Source of the DNA: Mytilus californianus
Lineage: Eukaryota; Mollusca; Bivalvia; Mytilida; Mytilidae
Direction of reading: 5' to 3'
Assembly (NCBI RefSeq): GCF_021869535.1
Contig: NW_026262701.1
Span: 573,501-637,500, forward strand
DNA length: 64,000 nt
Shown here: in pieces, positions 31,205-42,828 of the stretch
How the letters are laid out: each line of letters begins with the position of its first letter
How positions within the stretch are numbered: the stretch's first letter is position 1
The notes under the pieces: model-generated
Seen by the model: only the letters and a program-made list of their open reading frames with translations
Told to the model about the DNA's origin: nothing
The model's database searches: none
Made by a program: the position numbers and the translations under genes

Positions 31205-31845
31205 ACAATGTCAGATGGACATGTACCCCTTACAACCATTGACTGATTACATATATACAGTGGACATGTACCCCTTACAACCATTGACTGATTACATACA
31301 GTGGACATGTACACCTTACAACCATCGACTGATTACATTCAGTGAACATATGCCCCTTACAACCATCGACTGATTACATACAGTGGACATGTACACCTTA
31401 CAACCATCGACTGATTACATACAGTTGACATGTACCCCTTACAACCATCGACTGATTACATACAGTGGACATGTACCCCTTACAACCATTGACTGATTAC
31501 ATACAGTGGACATGTACCCCTAACAACCATTGACTGATTACATACAGTGGACATGTACCCCTAACAACCATTGACCGATTACATACAGTGGACATGTACC
31601 CCTTACAACCATTGACTGATTACATACAGTGGACATGTACCCCTAACAACCATTGACCGATTACATACAGTGGACATGTACCCCTTACAACCATTGACTG
31701 ATTACATACAGTGGACATGCATGTACCCCTTACAACCATTGACTGATTACATAACAGTGGAAATGTACCCCTTACAACCATCGACTGATTACATACAGTG
31801 GACATGTACCCCTTACAACCATTGACTGATTACATACAGTAACCA
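31205..31845. repeat. 41-bp tandem repeat (about 15 copies)
   Basis: CAGTGGACATGTACCCCTTA, CAACCATTGACTGATTACAT, A at a 41-base period, with minor variants (CATCGACTG, CCTAACAACC). Non-coding. Confidence 0.96.
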
Positions 31846-32875
31846 AGAAACTAATTAATCTCATAACGGAATTATTACGTTGATTAATGGAACCATGAAA
31901 ATGAGGTCAAGGTCAATTAATTATTACCACACCAACATGTACTACTAAGACAATCCTTCCGTCTGTAGTTGAACTTGAACTTATCTTATAGAATCAAAGA
32001 AACTGACCTTCTCACGAAAACTTGACAATGGCGATAGATTGGTGTGTAACGTCCAGTGGCAACTATATTGCTTGAACAATTTTTGGGGCCCTTTATAGCT
32101 TGCTGTTCGGTGTGAGCCAATGCTCGGTATTAAAGACCGTACTTTGACCTATAATGGTTTACTTTTATAAATTTTGACTTGGATGGAGAGTTTTCTCATT
32201 GGCACTCATACCACATCTTGATGCGATCTAAATATGAACCCTGCTGTGTGCTAGACTGACAAACTCATCAGATTTTTTAACGTGCTAGTTCACGAGTCGG
32301 CAGGATGACATGTCACCCAACAACGACATTATTTTAACTCTCAAATCCACCAGTCTTTGCTTCTACTACCAAATGCTGCATGCTTAGCAGAGAAGCGGCA
32401 AATTAAATGTTCATTTTCAAGCCATGGGTTTGACCTAGCCAGTGATCTACTAGAGGCCAGCAAGGATCTAGTCTACGAGACCACCAAGGCAGTTACCTAA
32501 TGTTGATCAATGAACTATATAAATCAGATCAAAGTCATAAAGTGTCCTTATCACAACAAATTTATTTTTATTGATGGACAATGACATTATAAAAATGAGG
32601 TCACGGTCAGATCAACCATGTAAGACAGGCTTTCAGTCATTTACAACTTTTTTTATATACCAAATACAGTTAAATTTAACTTGAAAAAAAAGAATTCAAA
32701 GAACTTCTTTCACATTTTTTTCATATCTGTGCCATTTATAGTAGACCATACAGTATGGGGTTTTCTCATTGTTGAAGGCTGTAGGGTGACCTATAAATGC
32801 TTCTATTCATTTATATGAATTCTGGTGGATAGTTGTCTCATTGGCAATCATAATTTTTGTTTTATATTAACATTG
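31846..32875. other. Intergenic with family B fragments
   Basis: Truncated family B copies at about 32075-32222 and 32720-32862 (CATTGTTGAAGGCTGTAGGG, GGTGGATAGTTGTCTCATTG). Bases about 32280-32480 resemble, in reverse, the body of the SINE at 5700-6072 (CGTGCTAGTTCACGAG, GCAGGATGACATGTCACC). No gene is seen. Confidence 0.55.
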
Positions 32876-34565
32876 AACTAGAGGCTCTAAAGAGCCTGTG
32901 TCGCTCACCTTGGTCTCATGCTGTGCATATTTAACATTGTAGACGAGGATAGAATTCATGACAAAAATCACTGTTTTGTTGACCTTGTATTACTGATCAT
33001 TTAGTCTGTTTTTTTTCCTTTTATATTCTTTAGTTTTTGCTCAAAACACAAAAGAGGGTAAAAAAAAAATCCTCATTTAAGGGCTATCACTCCTGTAAAG
33101 AGCGAGTCTACTAACTATATCGGCGACGTTTGACTTGTTATAGTAGATCTTACCTTGCTGATCATTTTTGTGATATAATGTTTCTATTTATCTATTATAA
33201 TTTTTATCATATAAGGCAAAGCTTGATACAGGTCTGAATTTGGATTGTAATTAAATGTTTAACATATTATAGGTTTCTGAATAAATGTAGTCAAAGAACT
33301 TGAAATTGGTTATATGAATTGAATTTATATTCAATTAAAGATTTCTTGCTGTTGTGCAATACACTGTGCTGTTGCACAATACTTAGTAAATCTGTTGTCA
33401 GACTATATACAAATAAAGTTCAATTAATTCTCAATGTCATATTAGAAATTTATGAAAATGTAAAGGGAGCTTACATCAATAGATATAAACAATTCACCAA
33501 AGTTTCATAAGAACTGCTGAAAGCATTTTTGATTTTTTGTTCGAAAACTGGAAAATCCCCGTTTTTATGAATAAAACCCCATAACTCGGAAACGTAAAAT
33601 CTAAAATATATAAAAATCGAAAGGGAGCTCATGTCAATAGATATAAACAATTCACCACAATTTCTTGCAAGTTGGTGAAAGCATTCTTGAGTTATTGTCC
33701 GAAAACTGGAAAATCCCCCTTTTTTTAATGAATAAAACCCCATAACTCGGAAACGTAAAATCTAAAATTTATAAAAATCAAAACGGAGCTCACGTCAATA
33801 GATATTAACAATTCACCATAATTTCTTGCAAGTTGGTGAAAGCATTCTTGAGTTATTGTCCGAAAACTGGAAAATTCCCCTTTTTTTAATGAATAAAACC
33901 CCACAACTCGGAAACGTAATGCGTTTTTGAGTTAATGTACGACATGTTGACGACGGACGGACAACGGTATACCATAATACGTCCCGTAAACAGGCGTATA
34001 AAAACTAAAAAAATTGGTAAAAATCGTCATCAAAGGGCAATAACTCTAATAAGGAATCGACTGATAATTTCGACCATGTAGACTAATTTGTAGAAATTGT
34101 CTTGTTGATCATCTTTGCAATTCAAAGTTTCTCTCTATCTTTCACAATCTTCAAGATAATAGGCAAAAATGAAAAAAAAAGTAAAATTTGTCATTTAAGG
34201 GCTAGAACTCCTATAAGAAGTTGTCTTGACAGTTTTGACGTATTTGGACAATTGGTAGAGTTCAACATTCTGAACATTTTTGCTCTGTCAGATTTTCTCT
34301 CTTTATAATGGTTTTCAAAATAATAGATAAAACTTGCATTTTACCCTATGTTTTATTTTTAGACATGTCAGCCATCTTGGTTGGCAGGCGGTGTCATCGG
34401 ACACCTTTTTAAAACTAAATACCCCAAAGATGAATGTGGCCAAGTTTGGTTAAATTTGGCCCCGTAGTTTCACAGGAGAAGATTTTTGTAACTGTTAACG
34501 ACGACGGACGCCAAGTGATGAGAAAAGTTCACTTGGCCCTATATGGGCCAGGTGAGCTAAAAATA
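32876..34565 (+). mobile_element. AGAGGCTCT element, copy 1 (composite, non-coding)
   Basis: Starts CTAGAGGCTCTAAAGAGCCT, GTGTCGCTCACCTTGG and ends CAAGTGATGAGAAAAGTTCA, CTTGGCCCTATATGGGCCAG, GTGAGCTAAAAATAAAA. The same ends bound 50170-52492. Inside are ~190-bp units, a minus-strand fragment of the ATACGACCGC family (about 33210-33400) and three 160-bp units at 33469, 33629 and 33789 (GGAGCTCATGTCAATAGATA ... CCATAACTCGGAAACGTAAA). No open frame of note. Confidence 0.75.
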
Positions 34566-35195
34566 AAACATGAACATGAGTCAAGATCAGATGAACCATG
34601 ACCCACAAACATGTATCCTTTGAAATCAATCTTTACACCAATTACAGTTAAACTAAGGCGAAAGTAGTTTACTGATCAGAGGACCTCACCCAATCAAGAA
34701 AATTTCAAACTTAAAATAGGATTGCGACAAACCTTAGTTTAAATTGGTCTTGAAGATATTTTAAAGTTTACGAGTAAAAATGATGACGACAGATGTTAAG
34801 CAAGGAAATGGCACATTAGTTTTTGGGGCAAGGGCTGTCAGATAACATGAGAAAGTTGTGAGCATGAAAGGGTTTGGGGCCCTCTATTTTGGGCTAGTGA
34901 GGATACTGGAGATGAAAGATGACAAGTGATAGTTCATTTGACCTTTTGAACATGTGAAGTTAAAACCATACCACACATATAACAAGTGAACTTCATCATG
35001 CAACATACATAACAAGTAAAAGATGAACAACGAATCTAATGAGTAATCTAGTGATATATATATAACTTGCTAAAACATTTAGTTGTATACTATTCAAAAG
35101 AAAAACTTTGGACCTTTTTATCTACTGATATACATATAACCATGAAACTTGCTAAAACATTCAGAAGAAAAACTTTGGACCTTGGCTTTTTGAGA
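34566..35195. other. Intergenic 3' flank of the FEM1-like gene; short GAAGAAAAACTTTGGACC repeats
   Basis: GAAAAACTTTGGACCTT occurs at about 35101, 35166 and 35207, the last inside the C-terminal codons of the upstream (minus-strand) reading frame. No other gene is seen. Confidence 0.55.
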
Positions 35196-35201
35196 TTTAT
35201 T
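35196..35201 (-). terminator. AATAAA overlapping the stop codon of the FEM1-like gene
   Basis: On the minus strand the reading frame ends TTCTGAATAAATC: the TGA stop (35203-35201) overlaps an AATAAA hexamer. If used as a polyadenylation signal it would leave almost no 3' UTR; otherwise the signal lies further downstream. Confidence 0.35.
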
Positions 35202-38200
35202 CAGAAGAAAAACTTTGGACCTTTTTGTGACTTGTTCAGAAGATTCACCAGAAAAATATCCGTTGTTAATTTGCCCCTTTTCTTGTGCAAGTCCACAAAT
35301 TTCACCATGTGAGATGACAGCTGTCCTTGATAAGGTTCACAGTTGTTTACAATCGCAACAGAAGCTAGGCACTGCAATGATCGTGTACCCACAGGACACA
35401 ATGGACTTGATGACGTTTGGGAATACCAGATGGGTGTTCTGTTAGCAGCATCGATACAGTCAGTGTGAGCACCAGCTCCCAACAGGGCTTGGATGATATT
35501 CATCTGGTTATCATAATGGTTGTTCACTAGCTCATTCAATTCAGTGGACCTGACACGGTAGGCTAAATGAAGGGGTGTCATTCCAAACTTGTCCTCAGTA
35601 TTTGGATCTGCTCCTGAACTTAATAAGATTTCAACTAACTCTGATAATCCTATTATTTCTTTCTCTAATTTTTCCGATGCTTTGTTTGTGACTGGTGTGG
35701 CATAGTGCAGTAGACTCTGTCTAACATTATTCCTTAGGTCATCTTTGAGAACTTTCCTCAAGAATTGTGAAAATCTTCTGTCTTCTTCATCTGTCTTCTC
35801 AAATCTATGTAGACATTTGATTGCCAAGAGAAGAGGTGCAAACTGTGAGAAATCTCTTTGTTTTCTTGGAGTGGCTAGACCGTGCAAGAAAAAACACTTA
35901 AATATAGCCATCAGTAGATCAAATGATAACCGTCTTCTTTTCGTTTCAGTAAGAAGTACATTGGTTAAAGAGTCAATAAACTTTGTCAGTGTGTATGTCT
36001 TTGTAATGCTGCTTACTGCATAATACTCCTCTTGTGGAATATACTTAACAAGGTATGGGAAACTGTATGTCATTACAGTAACAAATTCTTGGACTTTGTC
36101 ATGCCGTTTATACTCGATAGCTAAAGCATGAAATGCCCTCATAGTTTGATGGCATCCAAAACCTATCAGTCTCTCGTGAATTAAAATACTCTTAGTCAAA
36201 ATGGCAATGCGAGTTTTAATTATTTGTTCCTCTTCATCTTCACTGTCCGTGTCACTTGAGACATTATCTGATCCACTTTCACGGCTGTTTAAACTGTGGA
36301 GATGTGATACAAATGACTTTGTGGGTGAATGGACTACAATATCTGGTACAGTACCTGTGTTCAACTTCATTTTAAAGCTCTCCTCAACAGACTGAATAAT
36401 AGAACGAGAATCTTCATCAAAGTCTATATATATAGTATCCATGTCAACATAATCTTCATAAGGATTCAGCAACTCTTCTGCAATTTCGTCTGATATGTGA
36501 ATATCCTTCTCCCACTTTGACACATATTCTTGAATACTCTCTGAATTCTTATTCTTAAGGGTAACTATCTGTTGTCTGATACAGTTGGCAGCATTCCAAC
36601 AATCTACAGCATCAGTATAATACCCCCATTTGGCAAAATTGGCACCAGCTATCTCTAAAGCATCAAACTTGACATGGAAAGGAATCTTTGGCATATCCAA
36701 ACATGTTCCTAATAAGCTCTTCCCAGTGGCAGCTAAGAAAATAAGAGGATGTACATACTTGTTATGATTGGAATCATTATTACTACATATGACATTATTT
36801 GTGGTAGGATGTATTCTACAAGACTTTAGAACAGTATTCACATTAGTTTCTATAGTTTCTTCTTGTTCCTCTAACAAAGGTATGTAAAAATACTTCAGAA
36901 CATTGGCATTGTTGACTTCTGTGCCATCAGATTCATCCAAAAATGGCTCAAGGTAACTTGAAATTTGGCATCTCTTATAATTATAATCTTTATGTAGAAG
37001 TTCATAACCCAATAATGACATTCCCTCAGCATTCCTGACATTGGCTAGGTTAGGAACTTTGTCTAACAATATAGGTAGACAAGCTTCATACAATTGTCCC
37101 TCAGTATTCATTACTATAACATTAGTACTCTCTTCTGGTAGCACAGCTCTAAATATATCAAACAGTTGACTCTCAGAGCATTTCTCTATGGCTCCATAAG
37201 CAATCAACAACACAACAATTTTAAGTTTAGGATGACATGGAACTGGAATTTTCTCATCATTCTTCTTAGTTAAATCAAGTCTTATTCGACATTCAATTTC
37301 ATCATCAGATCCATTCATACTTTCTTCCTCTGTTTCATCTTCATTTAAACTGTCATCTTCATCCTCTGACGAATATTCACTTTCATCATCGTCAACATCA
37401 GTCCACTCACCTTCGTCATCTGGGCAATCACGTCTTTCATCCTCATCCTCATCTTCATCAGTATCATCCTCATCAATAACATCATCATCTTCGTTGACCT
37501 CATTGTCAGATTCATGTTCCTTTTCATCATCCTCGTCATAGCTTTCTTCATATCCAAATGATGGCCATGCTGATGATGAACGTATCTTCATGGAGAACAA
37601 CAATAAGTTGAAATTGGGGGCAACATTCCTACCTGGATCAGCCTTATGTTTCAGTAGGTAATGAACAATGTGTTCTTCTTGCTTTGCTATTGCCCAAAGC
37701 ATTGGCTTACCATCGCCATCATTTCCATTAACGTCAGCATCACAATGCTCCACAAAAAATTTGACGAGATTAAGGTTTCTTATCTTACATGCCAGAGATA
37801 GGGGGACATGATCATAATAACGTTTGTTTTTAACTTTCATCAATTCTTGTCTTTGCTGTTTAGAACATACACCTAATACAGCTGCCAAGTATATATCTGC
37901 ATCAGTGGATTTCGTTCTTGTTCTTCTAGATGGAAACAGCCAAAGAAAGGAAAATGGTTCGACTTTGGGTTTTTTGGTTGCCCAAATCAAATCATGAATA
38001 TTTCTTTTGATAGCTTCAAATGTAACATAATTAACTCCATCACCGTATTTCATGTTGTTGTAGATGTCCTCCTGACTTTTATGATCTATCGCTCTACTTT
38101 TCAAAGTAATATTGTATTCACCAAAATGTCCTGTTTTAATTAAGTCAGAGTAGCAACAATTTTGATTAGTATCAAAAGTCAAGTTCTTCATTGAACATTT

Positions 38201-38269
38201 TTCTTCCAAGGAACAATTTTCAATAGATTTTGTAATCTTTAAATCTTCTTTAAACTCCATTCTCTTCAT
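35201..38269 (-). CDS. FEM1-like ankyrin-repeat protein, intronless (1022 aa)
   Basis: A single uninterrupted 1022-codon frame. FEM1 proteins are substrate receptors of CUL2-RING ubiquitin ligases. Order: N-terminal ankyrin repeats about 154-228 (HVPLSLACKIRNLNLVKFFV, HCDADVN, PMLWAIAKQEE); an acidic Asp/Glu-rich stretch about 244-325; further ankyrin-like sequence from 347; a FEM1-type TPR-like region about 535-567 (FDALEIAGANFAKWGYYTDA) and 695-735 (LIHERLIGFG); C-terminal ankyrins about 850-945 (SGADPNTEDKFGMTPLHLAY, GAGAHTDCID). SLQCLASVAIVNNCEPYQG (964-982) aligns with the FEM1 VHL-box (LKCLAARA..., recalled). Known FEM1 proteins are about 620-670 residues, so this one is enlarged, largely by the acidic insert. 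The start ATG at 38269 is favoured because TATTTTCAG lies 11 bases upstream. Clearly FEM1-related; not assigned as an orthologue. Confidence 0.88.
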   Translation of the reverse strand: MKRMEFKEDLKITKSIENCSLEEKCSMKNLTFDTNQNCCYSDLIKTGHFGEYNITLKSRAIDHKSQEDIYNNMKYGDGVNYVTFEAIKRNIHDLIWATKKPKVEPFSFLWLFPSRRTRTKSTDADIYLAAVLGVCSKQQRQELMKVKNKRYYDHVPLSLACKIRNLNLVKFFVEHCDADVNGNDGDGKPMLWAIAKQEEHIVHYLLKHKADPGRNVAPNFNLLLFSMKIRSSSAWPSFGYEESYDEDDEKEHESDNEVNEDDDVIDEDDTDEDEDEDERRDCPDDEGEWTDVDDDESEYSSEDEDDSLNEDETEEESMNGSDDEIECRIRLDLTKKNDEKIPVPCHPKLKIVVLLIAYGAIEKCSESQLFDIFRAVLPEESTNVIVMNTEGQLYEACLPILLDKVPNLANVRNAEGMSLLGYELLHKDYNYKRCQISSYLEPFLDESDGTEVNNANVLKYFYIPLLEEQEETIETNVNTVLKSCRIHPTTNNVICSNNDSNHNKYVHPLIFLAATGKSLLGTCLDMPKIPFHVKFDALEIAGANFAKWGYYTDAVDCWNAANCIRQQIVTLKNKNSESIQEYVSKWEKDIHISDEIAEELLNPYEDYVDMDTIYIDFDEDSRSIIQSVEESFKMKLNTGTVPDIVVHSPTKSFVSHLHSLNSRESGSDNVSSDTDSEDEEEQIIKTRIAILTKSILIHERLIGFGCHQTMRAFHALAIEYKRHDKVQEFVTVMTYSFPYLVKYIPQEEYYAVSSITKTYTLTKFIDSLTNVLLTETKRRRLSFDLLMAIFKCFFLHGLATPRKQRDFSQFAPLLLAIKCLHRFEKTDEEDRRFSQFLRKVLKDDLRNNVRQSLLHYATPVTNKASEKLEKEIIGLSELVEILLSSGADPNTEDKFGMTPLHLAYRVRSTELNELVNNHYDNQMNIIQALLGAGAHTDCIDAANRTPIWYSQTSSSPLCPVGTRSLQCLASVAIVNNCEPYQGQLSSHMVKFVDLHKKRGKLTTDIFLVNLLNKSQKGPKFFF

Positions 38270-38280
38270 AACAAATCAAT

Positions 38281-38295
38281 CTGAAAATACACAAA
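38281..38295 (-). other. Probable 3' splice site of a 5'-UTR intron
   Basis: On the minus strand TTTGTGTATTTTCAG ends at 38281, followed by 11 bases and the ATG of the FEM1-like gene. A pyrimidine-rich acceptor directly before the start suggests one non-coding upstream exon, with all coding sequence in a single exon. Confidence 0.55.
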
Positions 38296-40054
38296 ATACA
38301 AGGTGTAAAAGTTTAGGATCAGTTTTTTTTCTTTTGCTTTATTGTATATCTCCTTTTCAATTCTTTTAATTTGTGTTTTTTAGTCCAAGATCAGAATTGG
38401 TAAAAATATGGAAGTAAAATTTTCCAAATTTAAACTGCATAAAATATCAAACAAAAATATACAGCTATGACTGAGCACATTATACATGTTATACACCCAT
38501 CCATCTACCATTAAAGTCCCACAACTCCAAGTCAATGAACCTGAAATTAAAAGCGACAGCTTTTGCTTCAGTTCAAGACTGTTATAGAATTTGATTGGAT
38601 TGGGTAAAAGAAAACCAGACTTTACCAAAAACAAGTTATAAAATTGATATGAATGAAAGGTGATGTGGGGTATTTATTTATGTCAAGGTGACATTAAGCA
38701 TAACAGGTAGAATGTATCTTTTTTTATATTTGAGTTTTAAGCCAAGATCAGTGGCAAAATTAGGCAGTTTCAAACTAGGAGCAGAACTCTTGGCAGATGA
38801 TCTGGGAGCTGCTAAGAGCCCCTGTCAAAAGTCTTGGCAAGGTGACAAAGGAGAAAAAGCCCCTGAAAGCTAATTGGATTTAAGACAAAGTGATTGACAT
38901 TACCATGATAATGTTCATAACATATGATATTCAGCAAACAATTTTTGTCCAATTATATTTGGACTATTGTATGGAAAAGGTGAAATGTACCTGTGCTTTG
39001 TGAGCACTTTTTGTACTGATGAATGCTGGGTGTCTTTTTCATACCAAATATAAAGGACACGATTACTGTTCACATTTGAATGCACACGATGTGTTTGGTT
39101 TGATTAAAGCACCAAGGAAATGTAATTGAAAATAATATTCATATCATTATTTATTGGAAAAATGGCCGAAGGTTTCAGTGTTTGTCTGCAGATAATTAAT
39201 GGACCATCTTAAAACTGCAGGTTTTTAACTTTCTTAATGTTCATATTTCACTATCATAGAAACATAAATGCTGCAAAAATGTTTTATGTTGAATAATGCA
39301 TGTAGTACTATTGTGTAATAAACAATTTTCGTTTGTAAACTTCACTTGATTGATTGTTTAATTTTAGTCTCTGATTTATAGTTGTCTTTTTGGCAATCAT
39401 ACCACTTCTTCTAGTAATTACATTAGTACACAATACTGATTGATAAAACTTTAATAATTATTAAACAAGATTGGAAGCTTTCACACAATGTCCCCTACTG
39501 CTGTGTAAATGATGAATAAAATAGTGTGTCACAAGGTGTCATTGTGGAACAATAGTCAGAATATTGTCAAAGTCTCTTAACTCGGCAAAAATGGACAAAT
39601 GAACAAATCGAAACGATTGTATAAAACGATCAACTACATATTATGACAAACATTTCTATCAAGTATGAGAGCCTTTGATCATATTGTGCCAGAGGGGTTG
39701 GGTTTACAATTTGTCATTGTGGTACAAAAAGTCAAAGTCCCATTAATCCCTTAAAGTACTTAATTCAAAATGACAGAATAATATGGTCAACTACCAGTGT
39801 TGCTAAACAGTGGAAACATAAAACGAAATGGAAACAGAAGAAATATTTATATGGATGGAAACTGAGGAAAAAAAGGCTAGAACTACGAAAATCAATAAAG
39901 ACTAAAATAACGAAATCACACCAAGTATTTTGAAAATAGGAAAGAAGATATCAAGGAAAATAGCAAACAGTTTAACAAATACATAACAGCTAAAAATAAC
40001 TATAGGCTATAAAGAACATGTGTCACTCATCTAGGTATATGTATAAATAAGAAG
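38296..40054. other. Intergenic or 5' flank of the FEM1-like gene
   Basis: AT-rich, no confident exon. A short family B tail lies near 39375-39410 (AGTTGTCTTTTTGGCAATCA). The first exon and promoter of the FEM1-like gene should lie here but cannot be placed. Confidence 0.5.
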
Positions 40055-42657
40055 ATGTGATGAATGTTTGTATGCATTGAAATGTAAAGATTGCATTCAA
40101 CTGAATGTTTGTAGGCACTGAAATGTAAAGATTGCATTCAATTGAATGTTTGTAGGCACTGAAATGTAAAGATTGCATTCAATTGAATGTTTGTAGGCAC
40201 TGAAATGTAAAGATTGCATTCAATTGAATGTTTGTAGGCACTGAAATGTAAAGATTGCATTCATTAAAATGTTTGTAGGCACTGAAATGTAAAGATTGCA
40301 TTCATTAAAATGTTTGTAGGCACTGAACTGTAAAGATTGCATTCAATTGAATGTTTGTAGGCACTGAAATGTAAAGATTGCATTCAATTGAATGTTTGTA
40401 GGCACTGAAATGTAAAGATTGCATTCAATTGAATGTTTGTAGGCACTGAAATGTAAAGATTACATTCATTAAAATGTTTGTATGCACTAAGAGGTAAAGA
40501 TTGCATTCAATTGAATGTTTGTAGGCACTGAAAGGTAAAGATTGCATTCTTTAATTAAAATGTTTGTACTGAAAGGTAGAGATTGCAGTCATTAAAATGT
40601 TTGTACGTACTGAAAGGTAAAGATAGCAGTCATTAAAAATGTTTGTACTAAAAGGTAAAGATTGCATTCATTAAAATGTTTGTATGCACTGAATGGTAAA
40701 GATTGCAATCATTAAAATGTTTGTACTGAAAGGTAAACATACCTGCCAACTTTTCAAAATCTCCATGGGGGATTTTAAGCGTAAGAGGAACTTATGGTCC
40801 TCTTTAATTGCCATAAGTGTTTTGAATCTACTACTACATTGTTTGAATGAGTATGTATGTGCTTAAATACCCTTTTAACTCATTTGAATGCCTGTTTTGA
40901 GGTGTTCAGATTATAAAATAAAAAATTTCAAAATTCAGGTCAACCCCTCTCATGGGGGATATCCCCCATAAATCGGGATAGTTGGCAGGTCTGGGTAAAG
41001 ATTACATTTATTAAAATGTTTGTACTGAAAGGTAAAGATTGCATTCATTAAAAAGTTTGTACTGAAAGGTAAAGTTGCATTCATTAAAATGTTTGTACTA
41101 AAAGGTAAAGATTACATTTATCAAAATGTTTGTACTGAAAGGTAAAGATTGCATTCATTAAAAAGTTTGTACTGAAAGGTAAAGTTGCATTCATTAAAAT
41201 GTTTGTACTGAAAGGTAAAGATTACATTTATTAAAATGTTTGTACTGAAAGGTAAAGTTGCATTCATTAAAATGTTTGTACTAAAAGGTAAAGATGGCAG
41301 TCATTCAAATGTTTGTACGTACTGAAAGGTAAAGATAGCAGTCATTAAAAATGTTTGTACTGAAAGTTAAAGATTGCATTCATTAAAATGTTTGTATGCA
41401 CTTAGAGGTAAAGATTGCATTCATTAAAATGTTTGTAAGCACTGAAAGGTAAAGATTACATTCATTTAAATGTTTGTACTGAAAGGTTAAGATTACATTT
41501 ATTAAAATGTTTGTACTGAAAGGTAAATATTGCATTCATTAAAACATTTGTAGACACTGAGAGGTAAAGATTGCATTCATCTGAATGTTTGTATGCACTG
41601 AAAGGTAAAGATTGCATCCATTAAAATGTTTTTACTGAAAGGTAAAGATTAATATTACATTCATTAAAATATTTGTAAGAACTGAAAGGTAAAGATTGCA
41701 TTCATTAAAATGTTTGTACTGAAAGGTAAAAATTGTATTCATTAAAATGTTTGTACTGAAAGGTAAAGATTGCATTTATTAACATGTTTTTACTGAAAGG
41801 TAAAGATTAATATTACATTCATTAAAATATTTGTAAGCACTGAAAGGTAAAGATTGCATTCATTAAAATGTTTGTTAGCACTGAAAGGTAAAGATTGCAT
41901 TCATTAAAATGTTTGTAAGCACTGAAAGGTAAGGATTACATTCATTAAATTTTTTGTAAGCACTGAAAGGTAAAGATTGCATTCATTGAAATGTTTGTAC
42001 GCACTGAAATGTTATGATTGCATTCATTAAAATGTTTGTAAGCACTGAAAGGTAAAGAATGCATTCATTGAAATGTTTGTACGCACTGAAATGTTTAAAA
42101 GATTGTATTCATTCAATGTTTGTAAGCACTGAAAGATAAAGAATGCATTCATTTGAAATGTTAGTATGCACTGAATTGTTATGATTGCATTCATTAAAAT
42201 GTTTGTACTGAAAGAGAAAGATTGTAAGCACTGAAAGGTAAAGATTACATTTATTTGAATGTTTGTATACACTGAAAGGTAAAGATTGCATTCATTAAAA
42301 TGTTTTGTACTGAAAGGTAAAGATTGCATTCATAAAATGTATGTGTGCACTGAAATTAAAATGTGTGTAAGCACTGAAAAGTAAAGATTGCATTCAATAA
42401 AATGTTTCAAACAATTAGTTTGTAAGCACTGATTGGTAAAGATAGCAATCATTAAAATGTTTGTACTGAAAGGTAAAGATTGCATTCATTTGAATGTTTG
42501 TAGGCACTGAAAGGTATATATAGATTGCATTCATTAAAATGTTTGTATGCACTGAATGGTAAAGATTGCATTCATTAAAATGTTTGTTCTGAAAGGAAAA
42601 AATTGCAATCATTAAAATGTTTGTAAGCACTGAAAGGTAAAGATTACATACATTTGA
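40055..42657. repeat. 2.6-kb array of 31-43-bp units (TGTTTGTA..ACTGAAAGGTAAAGATTGCA)
   Basis: Some 65 units of AATGTTTGTAGGCACTGAAA, TGTAAAGATTGCATTCA with two sub-types: longer units carrying GGCA or AGCA before CTGAA (40055-40500 and much of 41850-42657), and shorter ones with TGTACTGAAAGG (40560-41840). A MITE interrupts it at 40742-40992. Open frames across it are artefacts. Confidence 0.95.
40742..40992. mobile_element. MITE with ACCTGCCAACT ends inside the array
   Basis: Begins ACCTGCCAACTTTTC and ends GGGATAGTTGGCAGGT, inverted repeats of at least 11 bases. CCATGGGGGATTTT faces GGGGGATATCCCCCATAAAT further in. It splits the array at a GGTAAA sequence found on both sides (40733 and 40995 regions), a possible target duplication. 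No coding capacity. Confidence 0.82.
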
Positions 42658-42828
42658 CAAATGAGCATTGCATTGTAATTGTATCTGAAGGCAATACTAT
42701 TGGAGAAATCAACTACAATTATGAACAAAGGAAGATAACTCCAATTCTAAAGTGATTCCCCAGTTGGCCTGAGACCACAATTAATGACCCCGCTTTTCGT
42801 TGTCCACGAATATAGTTCTCTTTAATTA

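Noticed and set aside
37345-37557. Met/Lys-rich 70-residue frame
   Set aside because: Alternate-frame shadow of the Asp/Glu-rich codons of the FEM1-like gene.
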